This document shows, one piece after another, positions 43,569 through 52,548 of a stretch of 64,000 nucleotides of DNA. The position numbers and the translations under genes were made by a program. Position 1 is the stretch's first letter; each line of letters starts with the position of its first letter. Origin of the DNA: Streptomyces sp. (GTDB taxonomy: Bacteria; Actinomycetota; Actinomycetes; Streptomycetales; Streptomycetaceae); contig NZ_JAEKKT010000187.1 of assembly GCF_019510245.1 (NCBI RefSeq), positions 18,288 to 82,287 of the forward strand. Direction: 5' to 3'. The notes beneath the pieces were generated by a model that saw only the letters and a list, made by a program, of their open reading frames with translations, had not been told where the DNA came from and searched no databases.

Positions 43569-43745
43569 ATGCACTGGAACAGGCTCGCGTGGGCGGATCG
43601 GACCACCGTGGGGGTGCAGCACTCGGAACTGCCCGGCGACCACATGTATCTGCTGAATTCCGTGGCTACCGTCGACGAGTTGACCCGAAATGCCCTCGCC
43701 GAAAACCAAAGCGGCCAGGTGAGGGCTGCCGGACCCCAACTCAAG
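43569..43745 (+). pseudogene. Thioesterase C-terminal fragment (tentative)
   Basis: KMHWNRLAWADRTTVGVQHS then ELPGDHMYLLNSVATVDELT. The W...V...PGDHMxLL pattern fits the end of an alpha/beta-hydrolase thioesterase with its catalytic His in GDH. No start, nucleophile or Asp region remains. It runs into the 3' end of the KASIII relic on the other strand. Confidence 0.35.
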
Positions 43746-44705
43746 CCACCACCGCAGGCGGTGAGAGTGCGGCGCCTGGCGCCAGCTGGCCGGCGGCCAG
43801 CGCGGCGGTCAGCGCCAGCGGGACGGAAGCGGCCGAGGTGTTGCCGGTGCGGGCGATCTCGCAGACCGCGCTCCGCGACGGTACGCCGAGTCACTCGGCC
43901 ACCGCCTGGATGATGCGGCCGTTCGCCTGGTGCGGCACCAGGGCGTCGACCATCCCGGGGCTCCATCCGCAGCCCTTCAGAACCCGCGAGGCCGACAGCG
44001 CCATCTGTTCGACCGCCCGCAGGTAGACCTTGCGGCCGGCCACGCCGAACCAGCGCGGGCCGTCGGGTTGTTCGAGCTCGCCGGGCACCTGGATGAGGTG
44101 GTGGCCCGAACCGTCACCGCCGAGGTCGAACGCCAGCAGCGCGCCCTGCGCCGCGGTGGTGCCGCGGCGCAGCACCACCGCGCCCGCGCCGTCGCCGAAG
44201 ATCACGGCCGTGCCGCGGTCCGTCGGGTCGACGATCGGGGAGTAGATTTCGGACGCCATGAGGACGCCGTCGACGACGCCGCTGGTGATCAGGCCGTTGG
44301 CCACCGTGGTGGCGTAGACGAACCCGCTGCACCCGGTGGAGATGTCGAACGCCGGGACCTGGCCCAGGCCGAGGCGGTGGGCGACCTCGGGCGCTGCGGC
44401 CGGGCACGGGCGGTCCGGTGTCGTGGTGGTCAGCTCCACGCCGCCGACCGTTCGCCGGCCCGCCGAGCTCAGCGCGTTGGCGTCGGCCTCGCCGGCCAGG
44501 TCGCGCATGGACACCCCGGGGCCGCCCGGCGCCGTGCGGCGATGCCGGTGCGACTGCGGATCCTCTCGTCGGTGGTGCCCAGCTGGGCCATCAGCGCGGC
44601 GTTGTCGATCTCGGTGCTGGGCAGGCAGGTGCCGAGGCCGGCCAGGACCGAGGCCGGCCGGTCGCGGCGGTTCCCGGACGATGAGGTGGACTCTGCCGTG
44701 GACAT
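43741..44705 (-). pseudogene. 3-oxoacyl-ACP synthase III (KASIII) with one frameshift and one nonsense codon
   Basis: From ATG 44705: SVLAGLGTCLPSTEIDNAAL, then IRSRTGIAARRRAAPG. A one-nucleotide shift at about 44515-44525 is needed to continue VSMRDLAGEADANALSSAG. The catalytic triad is all readable: Cys in FDISTGCSGF, His in VPHQANGRII, Asn in ARTGNTSAASVP. A TGA at 43891-43893 replaces an expected Trp (AVAE-stop-LGVPSR), and the frame then runs to a natural end at 43741. It was probably a condensing or acyl-transferring enzyme for the lipid chain. The stop codon lies between His and Asn, so the product is dead. Confidence 0.85.
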
Positions 44706-44709
44706 CGGG

Positions 44710-45918
44710 TCACGCGCCCCGCGGCGTCAGGCGGACCGGCAGGGACTCGGGGCCGTTGACGACGATCGATTCCAGCAGTTTCGGCTCTCCGGCCAGCTCG
44801 ATGTCGACCCTGCTGTTGAGCAACTCGCCGAAAATTAGGCGGAGTTCGGACTTGGCCAGCACGCTGCCGAGGCAGAAGTGCTCGCCGAAGCCCAGCGCCA
44901 GATGCCGGTTCGGCTTGCGCAGCACATCGAAGCGGTCCGGATCGTCGAACACCGTCTCGTCGCGGTTGGCCGACGGGAGCCAGAACACCACGCGGTCGCC
45001 CGGCTCGATCCGTTTGCCGTGGATCCCGATCGGCCTGGCCGCGGTGCGCATGATGTGGGTAGCGGTCGAGGTCCAGCGCAGCACTTCCTCGACGGCGGAC
45101 GGCAGCAGGCTCGGGTCCGCTCGCAGGATGTCCCACTGCTCGGGGTGCTGGAGGAAGGCGAGCATACCGCCGGCCGCTGAGATCCGGGTGTTCTCGGTGC
45201 CCCCGACGAGCAGGTTGTCGCAGTTCAGGATGATGTCGTCCGGGCTGAGCCGATCACCGTCGATGACGACGGTGGCGAGTGCGCTCACCAGGTCGTCGCC
45301 CGGATCCGCCGCCTTCTCCTCCTGGAGGTTCTCGAAGTACCCCATGATGTCGAGGTGGGCGAATCGGCGGGTCAGTGGGTCGCCATCGGCGAATGCCTTG
45401 CTGGTGAGATCGTACAGATAATGCCAGTCCGACTCTGGGATGCCCATCATCTTGCAGATGACATACAGCGGAATGCGTGCGGCGATTTCTGCGACGAAGT
45501 CGCAGGACTCCTGTGCCAAGGCGCCGTCTACCACGGCGCGGGCAATGTCCCGCATTTCCTCCTCGAGTGTCCGGACCGACCGGACGGTGAACCACTCGTC
45601 CACCACGCCGCGCAGTTGGCGGTGGCGCGGCGGATCGGTGAGGGCCAGGGTGCGGCCGCCCCCGGGGTCGACTCCGTGGTCGGCGGGCCGCAGCAGGATT
45701 CCGTGTGCGGAGCTGAAGGTCTCGTGATCGCGGTAGGCGGTTCGCACGTCCTCGTACCTGGTCAGCGACCAGTAGCCGGGCAGTTCGGCCGGTTCGTGCC
45801 AGTGGGCCGGGTCGTTGGCGCGCAGCCACCGCCACTGCACAAAAGGGTCGCCATGTGAATAGAGTTCTGGATCGACCAGGTTGATAAGCGGTGGCGGCTC
45901 GATCGGCTTGCTTTGCAC
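44710..45918 (-). CDS. Cytochrome P450
   Basis: The 402-residue P450 has I-helix LLVGGTENTR (about 238-247, acid Glu-Asn in place of the usual Asp-Thr pair), ExxR VEEVLRWTS (about 285-294) and heme-binding FGEHFCLG (Cys near 352). It is intact and lies four nucleotides upstream of the KASIII relic, so the two were co-transcribed. In a cluster of this type it could hydroxylate a carrier-bound amino acid or cross-link aryl side chains; the sequence does not decide. It starts the minus-strand operon opposite the di-iron hydroxylase. Confidence 0.93.
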   Translation of the reverse strand: MQSKPIEPPPLINLVDPELYSHGDPFVQWRWLRANDPAHWHEPAELPGYWSLTRYEDVRTAYRDHETFSSAHGILLRPADHGVDPGGGRTLALTDPPRHRQLRGVVDEWFTVRSVRTLEEEMRDIARAVVDGALAQESCDFVAEIAARIPLYVICKMMGIPESDWHYLYDLTSKAFADGDPLTRRFAHLDIMGYFENLQEEKAADPGDDLVSALATVVIDGDRLSPDDIILNCDNLLVGGTENTRISAAGGMLAFLQHPEQWDILRADPSLLPSAVEEVLRWTSTATHIMRTAARPIGIHGKRIEPGDRVVFWLPSANRDETVFDDPDRFDVLRKPNRHLALGFGEHFCLGSVLAKSELRLIFGELLNSRVDIELAGEPKLLESIVVNGPESLPVRLTPRGA

Positions 45919-46210
45919 GCGATGCCTCGCAGGGGTCTAAGGGTTGAATTCACGGTGGCATGCTGTTTCGCACAGCGTCAAGGCTTGCCGAGCCGCCCGC
46001 TCCAGGTCGTCCGAGCGGCCTGTTCAAGTGCCGCAAAGCGCACTTGAACACTGCTGCCGAGCGGTGTCCCGAGTCATTGAGGCATGTTGATCTCTTCAGC
46101 GCCGGGAGGCTATGTTCCCTGGCCGGATGGAATTATTCCGGGCTGAGGTACGCCGAATCGTCGGCTGCCTTGTTGATGGTGTCGTTTTTTCCTGGGAAGG
46201 AGGGGTGCAG
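45919..46210. promoter_or_regulatory. Divergent promoter region of the cluster
   Basis: Divergent starts at 45918 (P450) and 46211 (di-iron hydroxylase). It contains an inverted repeat around CAAGTGC...GCACTTG at about 46024-46049 (TTCAAGTGC-N8-GCACTTGAA), a candidate operator. AAGGAGG lies just before 46211. Confidence 0.6.
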
Positions 46211-47794
46211 ATGACTGATGAGCAGTTGTTTCTGCGGTCCAAGGTCATAATCGAGCCGCTGGTGGACAGGTTTGTCGCCCAGCCGCACACCATGGCGCCG
46301 GTGCAGGCGGCGATGAACCTGGCGTTCCTGCATGTCCCGCTGCTCGAGTCGTACCTGCAGTCCCCGCAGGTGCATGTCGCGGCCAGCAACAATCCGGAGC
46401 TGCGCGGCGGTTATTTCATCAACATCCCGGAGGAGCGCGCCGATGAGGTGCGCGAGCTGCTCGCCGCCATCAAGCGGGACCGGGCCGACATGCTGAAGTT
46501 CGCCGAGGCGATCGCCGCCGGTCAGGAGATCCTGCGGGCCAACGCCACCGGCTTCGACCTGACCCCGCTCTACCCGAAGCTGCCGGAGGAGCTGGGTGGT
46601 CTGGTCGAGTTGGCCTACGACACCGACAACCAGGCGCAGCTGCGCTTCTTGGAGCCGGTGCTCTACCACAGCCCGTACTACCAGGAGTCGCGCCAGTCGG
46701 TGCAGCTCTCCTTCGAGACCGGCATCGAGCGCCCGTTCATCCTGAGCACCCCGCGGCTGCCCTCCGAGGACGTGCTGGAGCTGGACATCCCGTTCCGGCA
46801 CCCCGGTCTGACGGAGCTGTTCAAGGCCCGCGTCAAGCCGACCACGCTGGCCCACCTGCGTGAGGCCCTGGAGCTGAACGACGAGCAGGCGGCCGTGCTG
46901 CGCACCATGTTGAGCGAGACTCCGGCCCTGAACGAGGACCGCCACATCGAGTCCGGAGGCCGGATCCGCTACTTCGGCCACGCCTGCCTGGTGCTGCAGA
47001 CCCCCGAAGCCGCCATCGTCACCGACCCGTTCATCAGCGCGGACAGCGACGCCGACGACCGCTACACCCTGGACGACCTGCCGGACTACATCGACCTGGT
47101 GCTGATCACCCACGGCCACCAGGACCACATCGTCATGGAGACCCTGCTGCAGTTGCGCGGCCGGGTCGGCAAGATCGTCTGCCCGCGCTACTCCCGCGGC
47201 AACCTGGCCGACCCGTCGATCGCGCTGATGCTCAAGCACCAGGGCTTCGACGTGGTGGAGGTCGACGACTTCGACGAGGTCGAGTTTCCGGGCGGGAAGA
47301 TCACCGCCACCCCGTTCCTGGGCGAGCACTGCGACCTGGACATCCGCGCCAAGTCGACCTACTGGGCCGAGCTGGCGGGCAAGAAGGTCTTCATCGGTGC
47401 CGACTCCTCCGGCATCGACCCCAAGCTCTACCGCTACGTCAAGGGCCACCTGGGCACCGCCGACTTCGCCTTCCTCGGCATGGAGTGCGACGGCGCCCCG
47501 CTCACCTGGCTCTACCAGGCGCTGCTGACCATCCCGGTCACCAAGAAGATGAGCAACTCCCGCAAGCTGTCCGGTTCCAACGCCGAGCAGGCCGCCGCGA
47601 TCATGGTCGAGCTGGGCGCCAAGGAGGCCTACGTTTACGCGATGGGCGAGGAGGACTGGCTGGGCCACGTGATGGCGACCACCTACACTCCGGACACCTA
47701 CCAGATCAGGCAGATCGAGGAGTTCCTCGGCTGGTGCAAGGAGCACGACATCCCGGCCGGCCACCTGTTCAAGCAGCAGGAGTGGCGCTGGTAG
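46211..47794 (+). CDS. CmlA-type di-iron beta-hydroxylase (MBL-fold oxygenase)
   Basis: The 527-residue protein has an N-terminal ~245-residue domain without MBL motifs and a C-terminal MBL-fold domain with LITHGHQDHIVMETL (about 298-312), FLGEHCDLD (Glu near 371), FIGADSSGID (Asp near 399) and DWLGHVM (His near 486). Length and two-domain layout match CmlA, the non-heme di-iron oxygenase that beta-hydroxylates an amino acid on its NRPS carrier in chloramphenicol biosynthesis. An extra acidic ligand (Glu) in the metal site distinguishes this group from hydrolytic MBL enzymes. Likely role: beta-hydroxylation of one residue of the peptide. AAGGAGG before the ATG sets the start. Confidence 0.85.
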   Translation: MTDEQLFLRSKVIIEPLVDRFVAQPHTMAPVQAAMNLAFLHVPLLESYLQSPQVHVAASNNPELRGGYFINIPEERADEVRELLAAIKRDRADMLKFAEAIAAGQEILRANATGFDLTPLYPKLPEELGGLVELAYDTDNQAQLRFLEPVLYHSPYYQESRQSVQLSFETGIERPFILSTPRLPSEDVLELDIPFRHPGLTELFKARVKPTTLAHLREALELNDEQAAVLRTMLSETPALNEDRHIESGGRIRYFGHACLVLQTPEAAIVTDPFISADSDADDRYTLDDLPDYIDLVLITHGHQDHIVMETLLQLRGRVGKIVCPRYSRGNLADPSIALMLKHQGFDVVEVDDFDEVEFPGGKITATPFLGEHCDLDIRAKSTYWAELAGKKVFIGADSSGIDPKLYRYVKGHLGTADFAFLGMECDGAPLTWLYQALLTIPVTKKMSNSRKLSGSNAEQAAAIMVELGAKEAYVYAMGEEDWLGHVMATTYTPDTYQIRQIEEFLGWCKEHDIPAGHLFKQQEWRW

Positions 47795-47870
47795 CAGCCC
47801 GCGGTTGACCGCAGGCCCCAGGCGAACCCCCTCACCGAATTCTGTTCCCAGCCCTGTTGGAGGTACTTCC

Positions 47871-48764
47871 ATGGCTGTGCACGACATCGGCTATGTCGAG
47901 CTGTACACGAGAGACACGGTGCCGGCCGTCGACTACTTCGTGTCCGCCATGGGCTTCATCCGGGTGGCCGACTCGGTTGAACCGGAGCGGAGTTCGGTGC
48001 TCCTGCAGAAGGGTGAGGTTCGCCTGGTGGTCACCTCCGGGCGGGGGATCGTGAGGTTCCTGGAGCAGCACGGCGACGGCATCGTCGACACCGCGCTGAC
48101 CTGTGACGCCGTGGCGGCGACCGCCGTGGCGGCGGCTTCCGCCGGCGCCACGGTGACGCGTTCCTTGCAGGGCCTGCCGGTCGTGTCCGGCTTCGGAGAT
48201 GTCGTGCACGCCCCGCTGCCGACTGATCGGCTGGTCAACGGCACTCCCGGCAGTCGTAGTTGGTCTCCCGCGCCCCGGGTCACCGCGACGGCGGCAACCG
48301 GTCGGGTCACCGGCCTGGACCACATCGCGGTCTGCCTTGAGGGCGGCACCCTGGAGAAGTACGCCGACTTCTACCGTGATGTCTTCGGCTTCCCCCGCTA
48401 CTCCTCGGAGTATGTTGCGGTCGGTGCCCAGGCGATGGACTCCATCGTGGTGCACAGCGACTCGGGGGGTGTCGCGTTGCTCGACACACCAGACAGCTAC
48501 TACGACATGCTCGGCGAGCGGCTCGGCGAGCGGCTCGGCGAGCGGCTCGGCGGTCTGCACGCCCAGGTCGAGGAGCTGCGCGAGACCAAAGTCCCGGCTG
48601 ACCACGATGAGTGGGGTGACCTGCTGCAGGTCTTCACCCGCTCGCCCTACCCGCGCAACACGCTCTTCTTCGAGCTCATCCAGCGCAACGGTTCGCGAGG
48701 CTCCGGCAGCGCCGACATCCGTGCCCTGTATGAAGCGGTGGAGCTCGATCGGCTGACTTCGTGA
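47871..48764 (+). CDS. hmaS: 4-hydroxymandelate synthase (HmaS) lacking an internal segment
   Basis: The 297-residue member of the HPPD/HmaS family would convert 4-hydroxyphenylpyruvate to 4-hydroxymandelate, the first committed step to Hpg. The N-terminal VOC repeat (VHDIGYVELYTRDTVPAVDY) and first iron ligand (GLDHIAVCLE) are present, as is the final Glu ligand (FFELIQRNG). HmaS proteins are about 350-370 residues. Here about 55 residues are missing between SDSGGVALL and TPDSYYDML, the segment carrying the second His ligand (usually GVQHLA). A 12-bp repeat (48510-48545) lies just downstream. The start is set by TTGGAGG. Probably inactive. Confidence 0.85.
   Translation: MAVHDIGYVELYTRDTVPAVDYFVSAMGFIRVADSVEPERSSVLLQKGEVRLVVTSGRGIVRFLEQHGDGIVDTALTCDAVAATAVAAASAGATVTRSLQGLPVVSGFGDVVHAPLPTDRLVNGTPGSRSWSPAPRVTATAATGRVTGLDHIAVCLEGGTLEKYADFYRDVFGFPRYSSEYVAVGAQAMDSIVVHSDSGGVALLDTPDSYYDMLGERLGERLGERLGGLHAQVEELRETKVPADHDEWGDLLQVFTRSPYPRNTLFFELIQRNGSRGSGSADIRALYEAVELDRLTS
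48510..48545 (+). repeat. 12-bp tandem repeat, three units, in hmaS
   Basis: CTCGGCGAGCGG occurs three times in a row and encodes LGERLGERLGER. Other HmaS proteins usually have one LxERLGG. It lies about 10 codons after the internal deletion and suggests slippage in the same region. Confidence 0.8.
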
Positions 48765-51181
48765 TGGGTACCGAACGCCCCGAGACCACCGGCCTGTTCA
48801 CCCTGAAGGACTACGAGGAAGCCGCCAGGAGCCGTTTCGACCACGGGAGTTGGGACTTCATCGCCGGTGGTGCCGGCCAGGAGCGCACCCTGGCGGCCAA
48901 TCTGGCGGCGTTCGACCGGGTGCGGTTGCGGCCGCGGGCGCTGTCCGGATCCGGGGCGCCCGACACCAAGGCCACAGTGTTGGGACACAGTTGGCCGGTG
49001 CCGATAGCGGTGGCGCCGATGGCCTACCACACCCTGGCTGATCCGGAGGGCGAGGTGGCTACCGCGCGGGCCGCCGGCCAGGCCGGCCTGCCGGTGGTGG
49101 TGAGCACCTTCGCCGGCCGGACCTTCGAGTCCATTGCCGAGGCCGCCAGTGCGCCGCTCTGGCTCCAGGTGTACTGCTTCCGGGACCGCTCCACCACCCG
49201 GCAGCTGGTGGAACGGGCCGAGCGGGCCGGCTTCGAGGCGCTGGTGCTCACCGCGGATGCCCCCCGGCTCGGCCGCCGGCTGCGCGACCTGCGCAACGAC
49301 TTCCGGCTGCCGGACGGGATGGTGCCGGCCAACCTCACCGGCGGCGACTACGCCTCCCCGAGCGCACATGCGCTCACCGAGTTCGATCCCGCGCTCGACT
49401 GGTCGGTCATCGACTGGCTGCGTGAGATCAGTTCACTCCCGGTGCTGGTCAAGGGAGTTCTGAGCGGGGCCGACGCCCGGGCGGCACTGCGCGCCGGGGT
49501 CGACGGGATCGTGGTGTCCAACCACGGCGGCCGCCAACTGGACGGTGTCCCGGCGACCCTGGAAGTACTCGCCGAGATCACCGCGGCGGTCGGCGGTGCG
49601 TGCCCGGTACTGGTCGACGGCGGCATCCGCCGCGGTGCCGACGTGCTGGCCGCCCTGGCACTGGGCGCTGACGCGGTGCTGCTGGGCCGTCCGGTGCTGT
49701 ACGGCCTCGCGGTCGGTGGCGAGAACGGCGCGGCGCACCTACTGGAGCTGATCACCGAGGAGCTGGTCGAAGCCATGGCACTCACCGGGACCCCGTCAGT
49801 TGCCGAGGCGGGTCCTGCCCTGGTCGGCGCGGAACCCGAAGCCACCCCGGCGCCGAGCGCGGTTTGGAGCACGCCGGCCGCTGGGCTGCGCAAGGCCGAG
49901 CTGCATGGCAGTGTCAGTGACCCGGTGCTGGACACCATGAACTTCCTCAACGAGGTCACCACCCGCTATCCGCAGGCGATCTCGTTCGCCCCCGGCCGCC
50001 CGCACGACGGCTTCTTCGACACCGAGCAGATCTTCACCCATCTGCGGCGCTACCTTGACCACCTGGAGGCGCAGGGCGCCTCGCCCGGACAGGTGCGCTC
50101 CGCGCTCTTCCAGTACGGCCCGACCAGCGGCCAGATCCGCGAGCTGATCGCGGATTCGCTGCGCAAGGACGAGAACACCGACGTCGCCCCCGAGTCCATC
50201 GTGGTCACGGTGGGGTGCCAGGAGGCGATGTTCCTCGCCGTGCGGGCGCTGATCTCCGGACCCGAGGACGTGCTGCTGGTCTCCAGCCCCTGCTACGTGG
50301 GGATCACCGGCGCGGCCCGACTGCTGGACGTCACCCCGACCGCCGTGGCCGAGCGCGAGTCGGGCTTCGACTGCGCCGATCTGGAAGCGGCCATCCTGGC
50401 CGAGCAGGCCCGCGGCCGCCGTCCCCGGGCGTTCTACGTGATCCCCGACCACTCCAACCCGTCCGGCACCACGATGCCGCTGCAGACCCGGCTCGACCTG
50501 CTCGACCTGGCGCAGCGCCACGACATCCTGGTGCTGGAGGACAGCCCGTACCGGATGGTCAGCCCGGGGCAGCAGCTGCCCACGCTGAAGTCCCTGGACC
50601 GCCACCGGCGGGTGGTGCAACTGGGATCGTTTTCCAAGACGCTCTTCCCCGGCGCCCGGGTCGGCTACGTGGTGGCCGACCAGACGGTGGTGGATGCGGA
50701 CGGCCGCACCGGCCTGCTGGCCGACGAGCTCACCAAGATCAAGAGCATGATCACGGTGAATACCTCGGCCGTCAGCCAGGCCGTGGTAGCGGGCATGCTG
50801 CTCGCGGCCGACGGTCGGACCTCCGAGCTGAACGGCGAGACCGCCGCCTACTACGGCGACGCGATGCGGGTCACCCTGGAGGAGCTCGCCAAGCAGTTCC
50901 CGGCCGCCGAGCGGGAAGCCCTCGGGGTGCGCTGGAACGAGCCCACCGGCGGCTTCTTCCTCAGCCTCACCGTACCCTTCCAGGCCGACAACGCGGCGCT
51001 GATCCGCTCGGCGGAGGAGTTCGGTGTGATCTGGACCCCGATGTCATACTTTTATCCGGACGGCGGTGGCGAGCACGCCGTCCGGCTGTCCGTCAGCTAC
51101 CTGACGCACCAGGAGATAGCCGACGGGACGGAGCGGTTGGCGCACTTCATCAAGTCCCAGTCCCAGACGGCCCGCGACTGA
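48764..51181 (+). CDS. Fused 4-hydroxymandelate oxidase / 4-hydroxyphenylglycine aminotransferase
   Basis: The 805-residue bifunctional protein. Residues about 1-345 are an FMN-dependent alpha-hydroxy acid oxidase (WDFIAGGAGQERTL, VAPMAYHTLADPEGE, VSNHGGRQLDGVP with catalytic His, LVDGGIRRGADVL), which makes 4-hydroxybenzoylformate. A linker rich in Ala/Pro/Glu follows (about 345-375). Residues about 375-805 are a class I/II PLP aminotransferase (YGPTSGQIRELIADSL, HSNPSGTTMPL, SFSKTLFPGARVG with Lys near 623), which makes Hpg, usually with Tyr as donor. Both halves look intact. ATG 48764 overlaps the hmaS stop (TGATG). In several Hpg pathways these activities are separate genes. Confidence 0.9.
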   Translation: MGTERPETTGLFTLKDYEEAARSRFDHGSWDFIAGGAGQERTLAANLAAFDRVRLRPRALSGSGAPDTKATVLGHSWPVPIAVAPMAYHTLADPEGEVATARAAGQAGLPVVVSTFAGRTFESIAEAASAPLWLQVYCFRDRSTTRQLVERAERAGFEALVLTADAPRLGRRLRDLRNDFRLPDGMVPANLTGGDYASPSAHALTEFDPALDWSVIDWLREISSLPVLVKGVLSGADARAALRAGVDGIVVSNHGGRQLDGVPATLEVLAEITAAVGGACPVLVDGGIRRGADVLAALALGADAVLLGRPVLYGLAVGGENGAAHLLELITEELVEAMALTGTPSVAEAGPALVGAEPEATPAPSAVWSTPAAGLRKAELHGSVSDPVLDTMNFLNEVTTRYPQAISFAPGRPHDGFFDTEQIFTHLRRYLDHLEAQGASPGQVRSALFQYGPTSGQIRELIADSLRKDENTDVAPESIVVTVGCQEAMFLAVRALISGPEDVLLVSSPCYVGITGAARLLDVTPTAVAERESGFDCADLEAAILAEQARGRRPRAFYVIPDHSNPSGTTMPLQTRLDLLDLAQRHDILVLEDSPYRMVSPGQQLPTLKSLDRHRRVVQLGSFSKTLFPGARVGYVVADQTVVDADGRTGLLADELTKIKSMITVNTSAVSQAVVAGMLLAADGRTSELNGETAAYYGDAMRVTLEELAKQFPAAEREALGVRWNEPTGGFFLSLTVPFQADNAALIRSAEEFGVIWTPMSYFYPDGGGEHAVRLSVSYLTHQEIADGTERLAHFIKSQSQTARD

Positions 51182-51213
51182 GCCGTCCGCGCCCGAACCC
51201 GAGGGAGCTACCC

Positions 51214-52132
51214 ATGCCGGCGTCCACCCGCACCTGCTAGTCGATCACCGAGGCGATGCTTCTGCCCAAGTTGATCAGGCTCGGCCCCACCCTGTACTGC
51301 ATCATTCACCCTGATGAAGGTGGTCCCCGCCTGCCATATCCTGCGACGCGCCGAGGAGCGCGGGAGTGAGGACCGGACACCGTGGCCGTGGAGACCACTG
51401 CGGGGACCTTCGGGCTCGCCCTGGCCATGCAGACGGCCCTGATGGGCCGTCTGCTGATTCCTGGTGAGCGACCCGGCGATCGACGACAACCTGTACCGCC
51501 GGCTGACCGGCCTCGGTGCCGAGGTGGAGATTTGCCCCGAGCCGGCCGAGGTCGGCGACTTCCAGGAGGCCTGGCTGCGCCGGCTGGCGGAGCTCCGGTC
51601 CGACTGCCGGACAGCTTCTGCCCCGAGCAGTACAGCAACCCGGACAACCCGGCCTCCTACCGGGTGATCGCCGAGCTGCTCGCCGACCAACTCGGCACAG
51701 TGGACTGCTTGGTCGGTCCGGTCGGCTCTGGCGGCTCGATGTGCGGCAACACCCGGGCACTGCGCGAGCACACCCCGCAGACCCGGGCGATCGGTGTGGA
51801 CAGCCACCGCAGCCTGCTGCTCGGCCAGCCCGACGGGCCGCGGCAGCTGCGCGGCATCGGCAACAGCCTGTAGCCCGCCGGCCTCGACCACACCGTCTTC
51901 GACGAGGCCACTGGTGCTCCGGCATCGAGGCCCCCCGCGAAGTGCATGCCCGGCACGCCCTCTTCCAAGGCCCCGCCGGCGGCGCCGCCTACCTGGTCGC
52001 CAAGTGGTGGGCCGAGCACAACCCGGACCGCACCTGCATGGTGATCCTCCCGGACGAGAGCTACCGCTACCTGGCCTCGGTCTACCCACCCCCAGCCGCG
52101 CCAGGTACCTGAAGCGGAGGGCGGCCAAGTGA
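51214..52132 (+). pseudogene. Cysteine-synthase-like PLP enzyme, heavily degraded
   Basis: From ATG 51214: MPASTRTC, TAG (51238-51240), SITEAMLLPKLIRLGP. Later frames give LMKVVPACHILRRAEE, AVETTAGTFGLALAMQ, SDPAIDDNLYRRLTGLGAEV, FCPEQYSNPDNPASYRVIAE, GPVGSGGSMCGNTRALREHT, a second TAG (51871-51873), and finally LFQGPAGGAAYLVAKWWAEH. Order and motifs (TxGTFGLALA, GSGG phosphate loop) match SbnA/cysteine-synthase-fold proteins. At least four frameshifts and two in-frame stops are present. It may once have made a non-proteinogenic amino acid such as a diaminopropionate precursor; that role is speculative. Confidence 0.8.
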
Positions 52133-52341
52133 GCACGGTGGAAGCGACGGTGGAGGCAGGCTCGTCCTGGGCGGCGCGGGCGCGGCGGCTGTTGTTCGCC
52201 ATCGCGGTGCTCCCGACCGGCACCGGGCTGGTGATGCACCTGAGGCACGCCGGCCAGCAGTTGCGACCCGGGACCCTCCGTGTCATTCACGTGGAGGAAG
52301 GCGTGGTCCTCGCCACAGTGCTCGGCACGGTGACGCCATGA
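52129..52341 (+). CDS. Short ORF of unknown function
   Basis: The 70-residue product from GTG 52129 (VSTVEATVEAGSSWAARARR) has one hydrophobic stretch (LLFAIAVLPTGTGLVMHL). It may be the truncated start of a transporter gene. The position right after the PLP relic and the lack of a family match make it doubtful. Confidence 0.3.
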   Translation: MSTVEATVEAGSSWAARARRLLFAIAVLPTGTGLVMHLRHAGQQLRPGTLRVIHVEEGVVLATVLGTVTP

Positions 52342-52548
52342 CCCCGCACCCTTTCATGTTGCACCACACAATCAGAGAACAAAGGAACTTCCCTGTTCCG
52401 CAACGTACTTGACCGGAATGCCCACCGTGCTTCGCTGGGTCGGATGCGCTCGGGAATCGGCGGGCACCCCGCCTTGTGCAGGTCGCGTTGAATGCGTGAT
52501 GTCGCTGGATTTGTGCCTTCGGCCGTTTCAGGCGCTATACCTCCTGTC

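Noticed and set aside
46133..47887. 584-codon minus-strand frame opposite the di-iron hydroxylase
   Set aside because: Antisense shadow; the plus strand has motifs, ribosome site and expected length.
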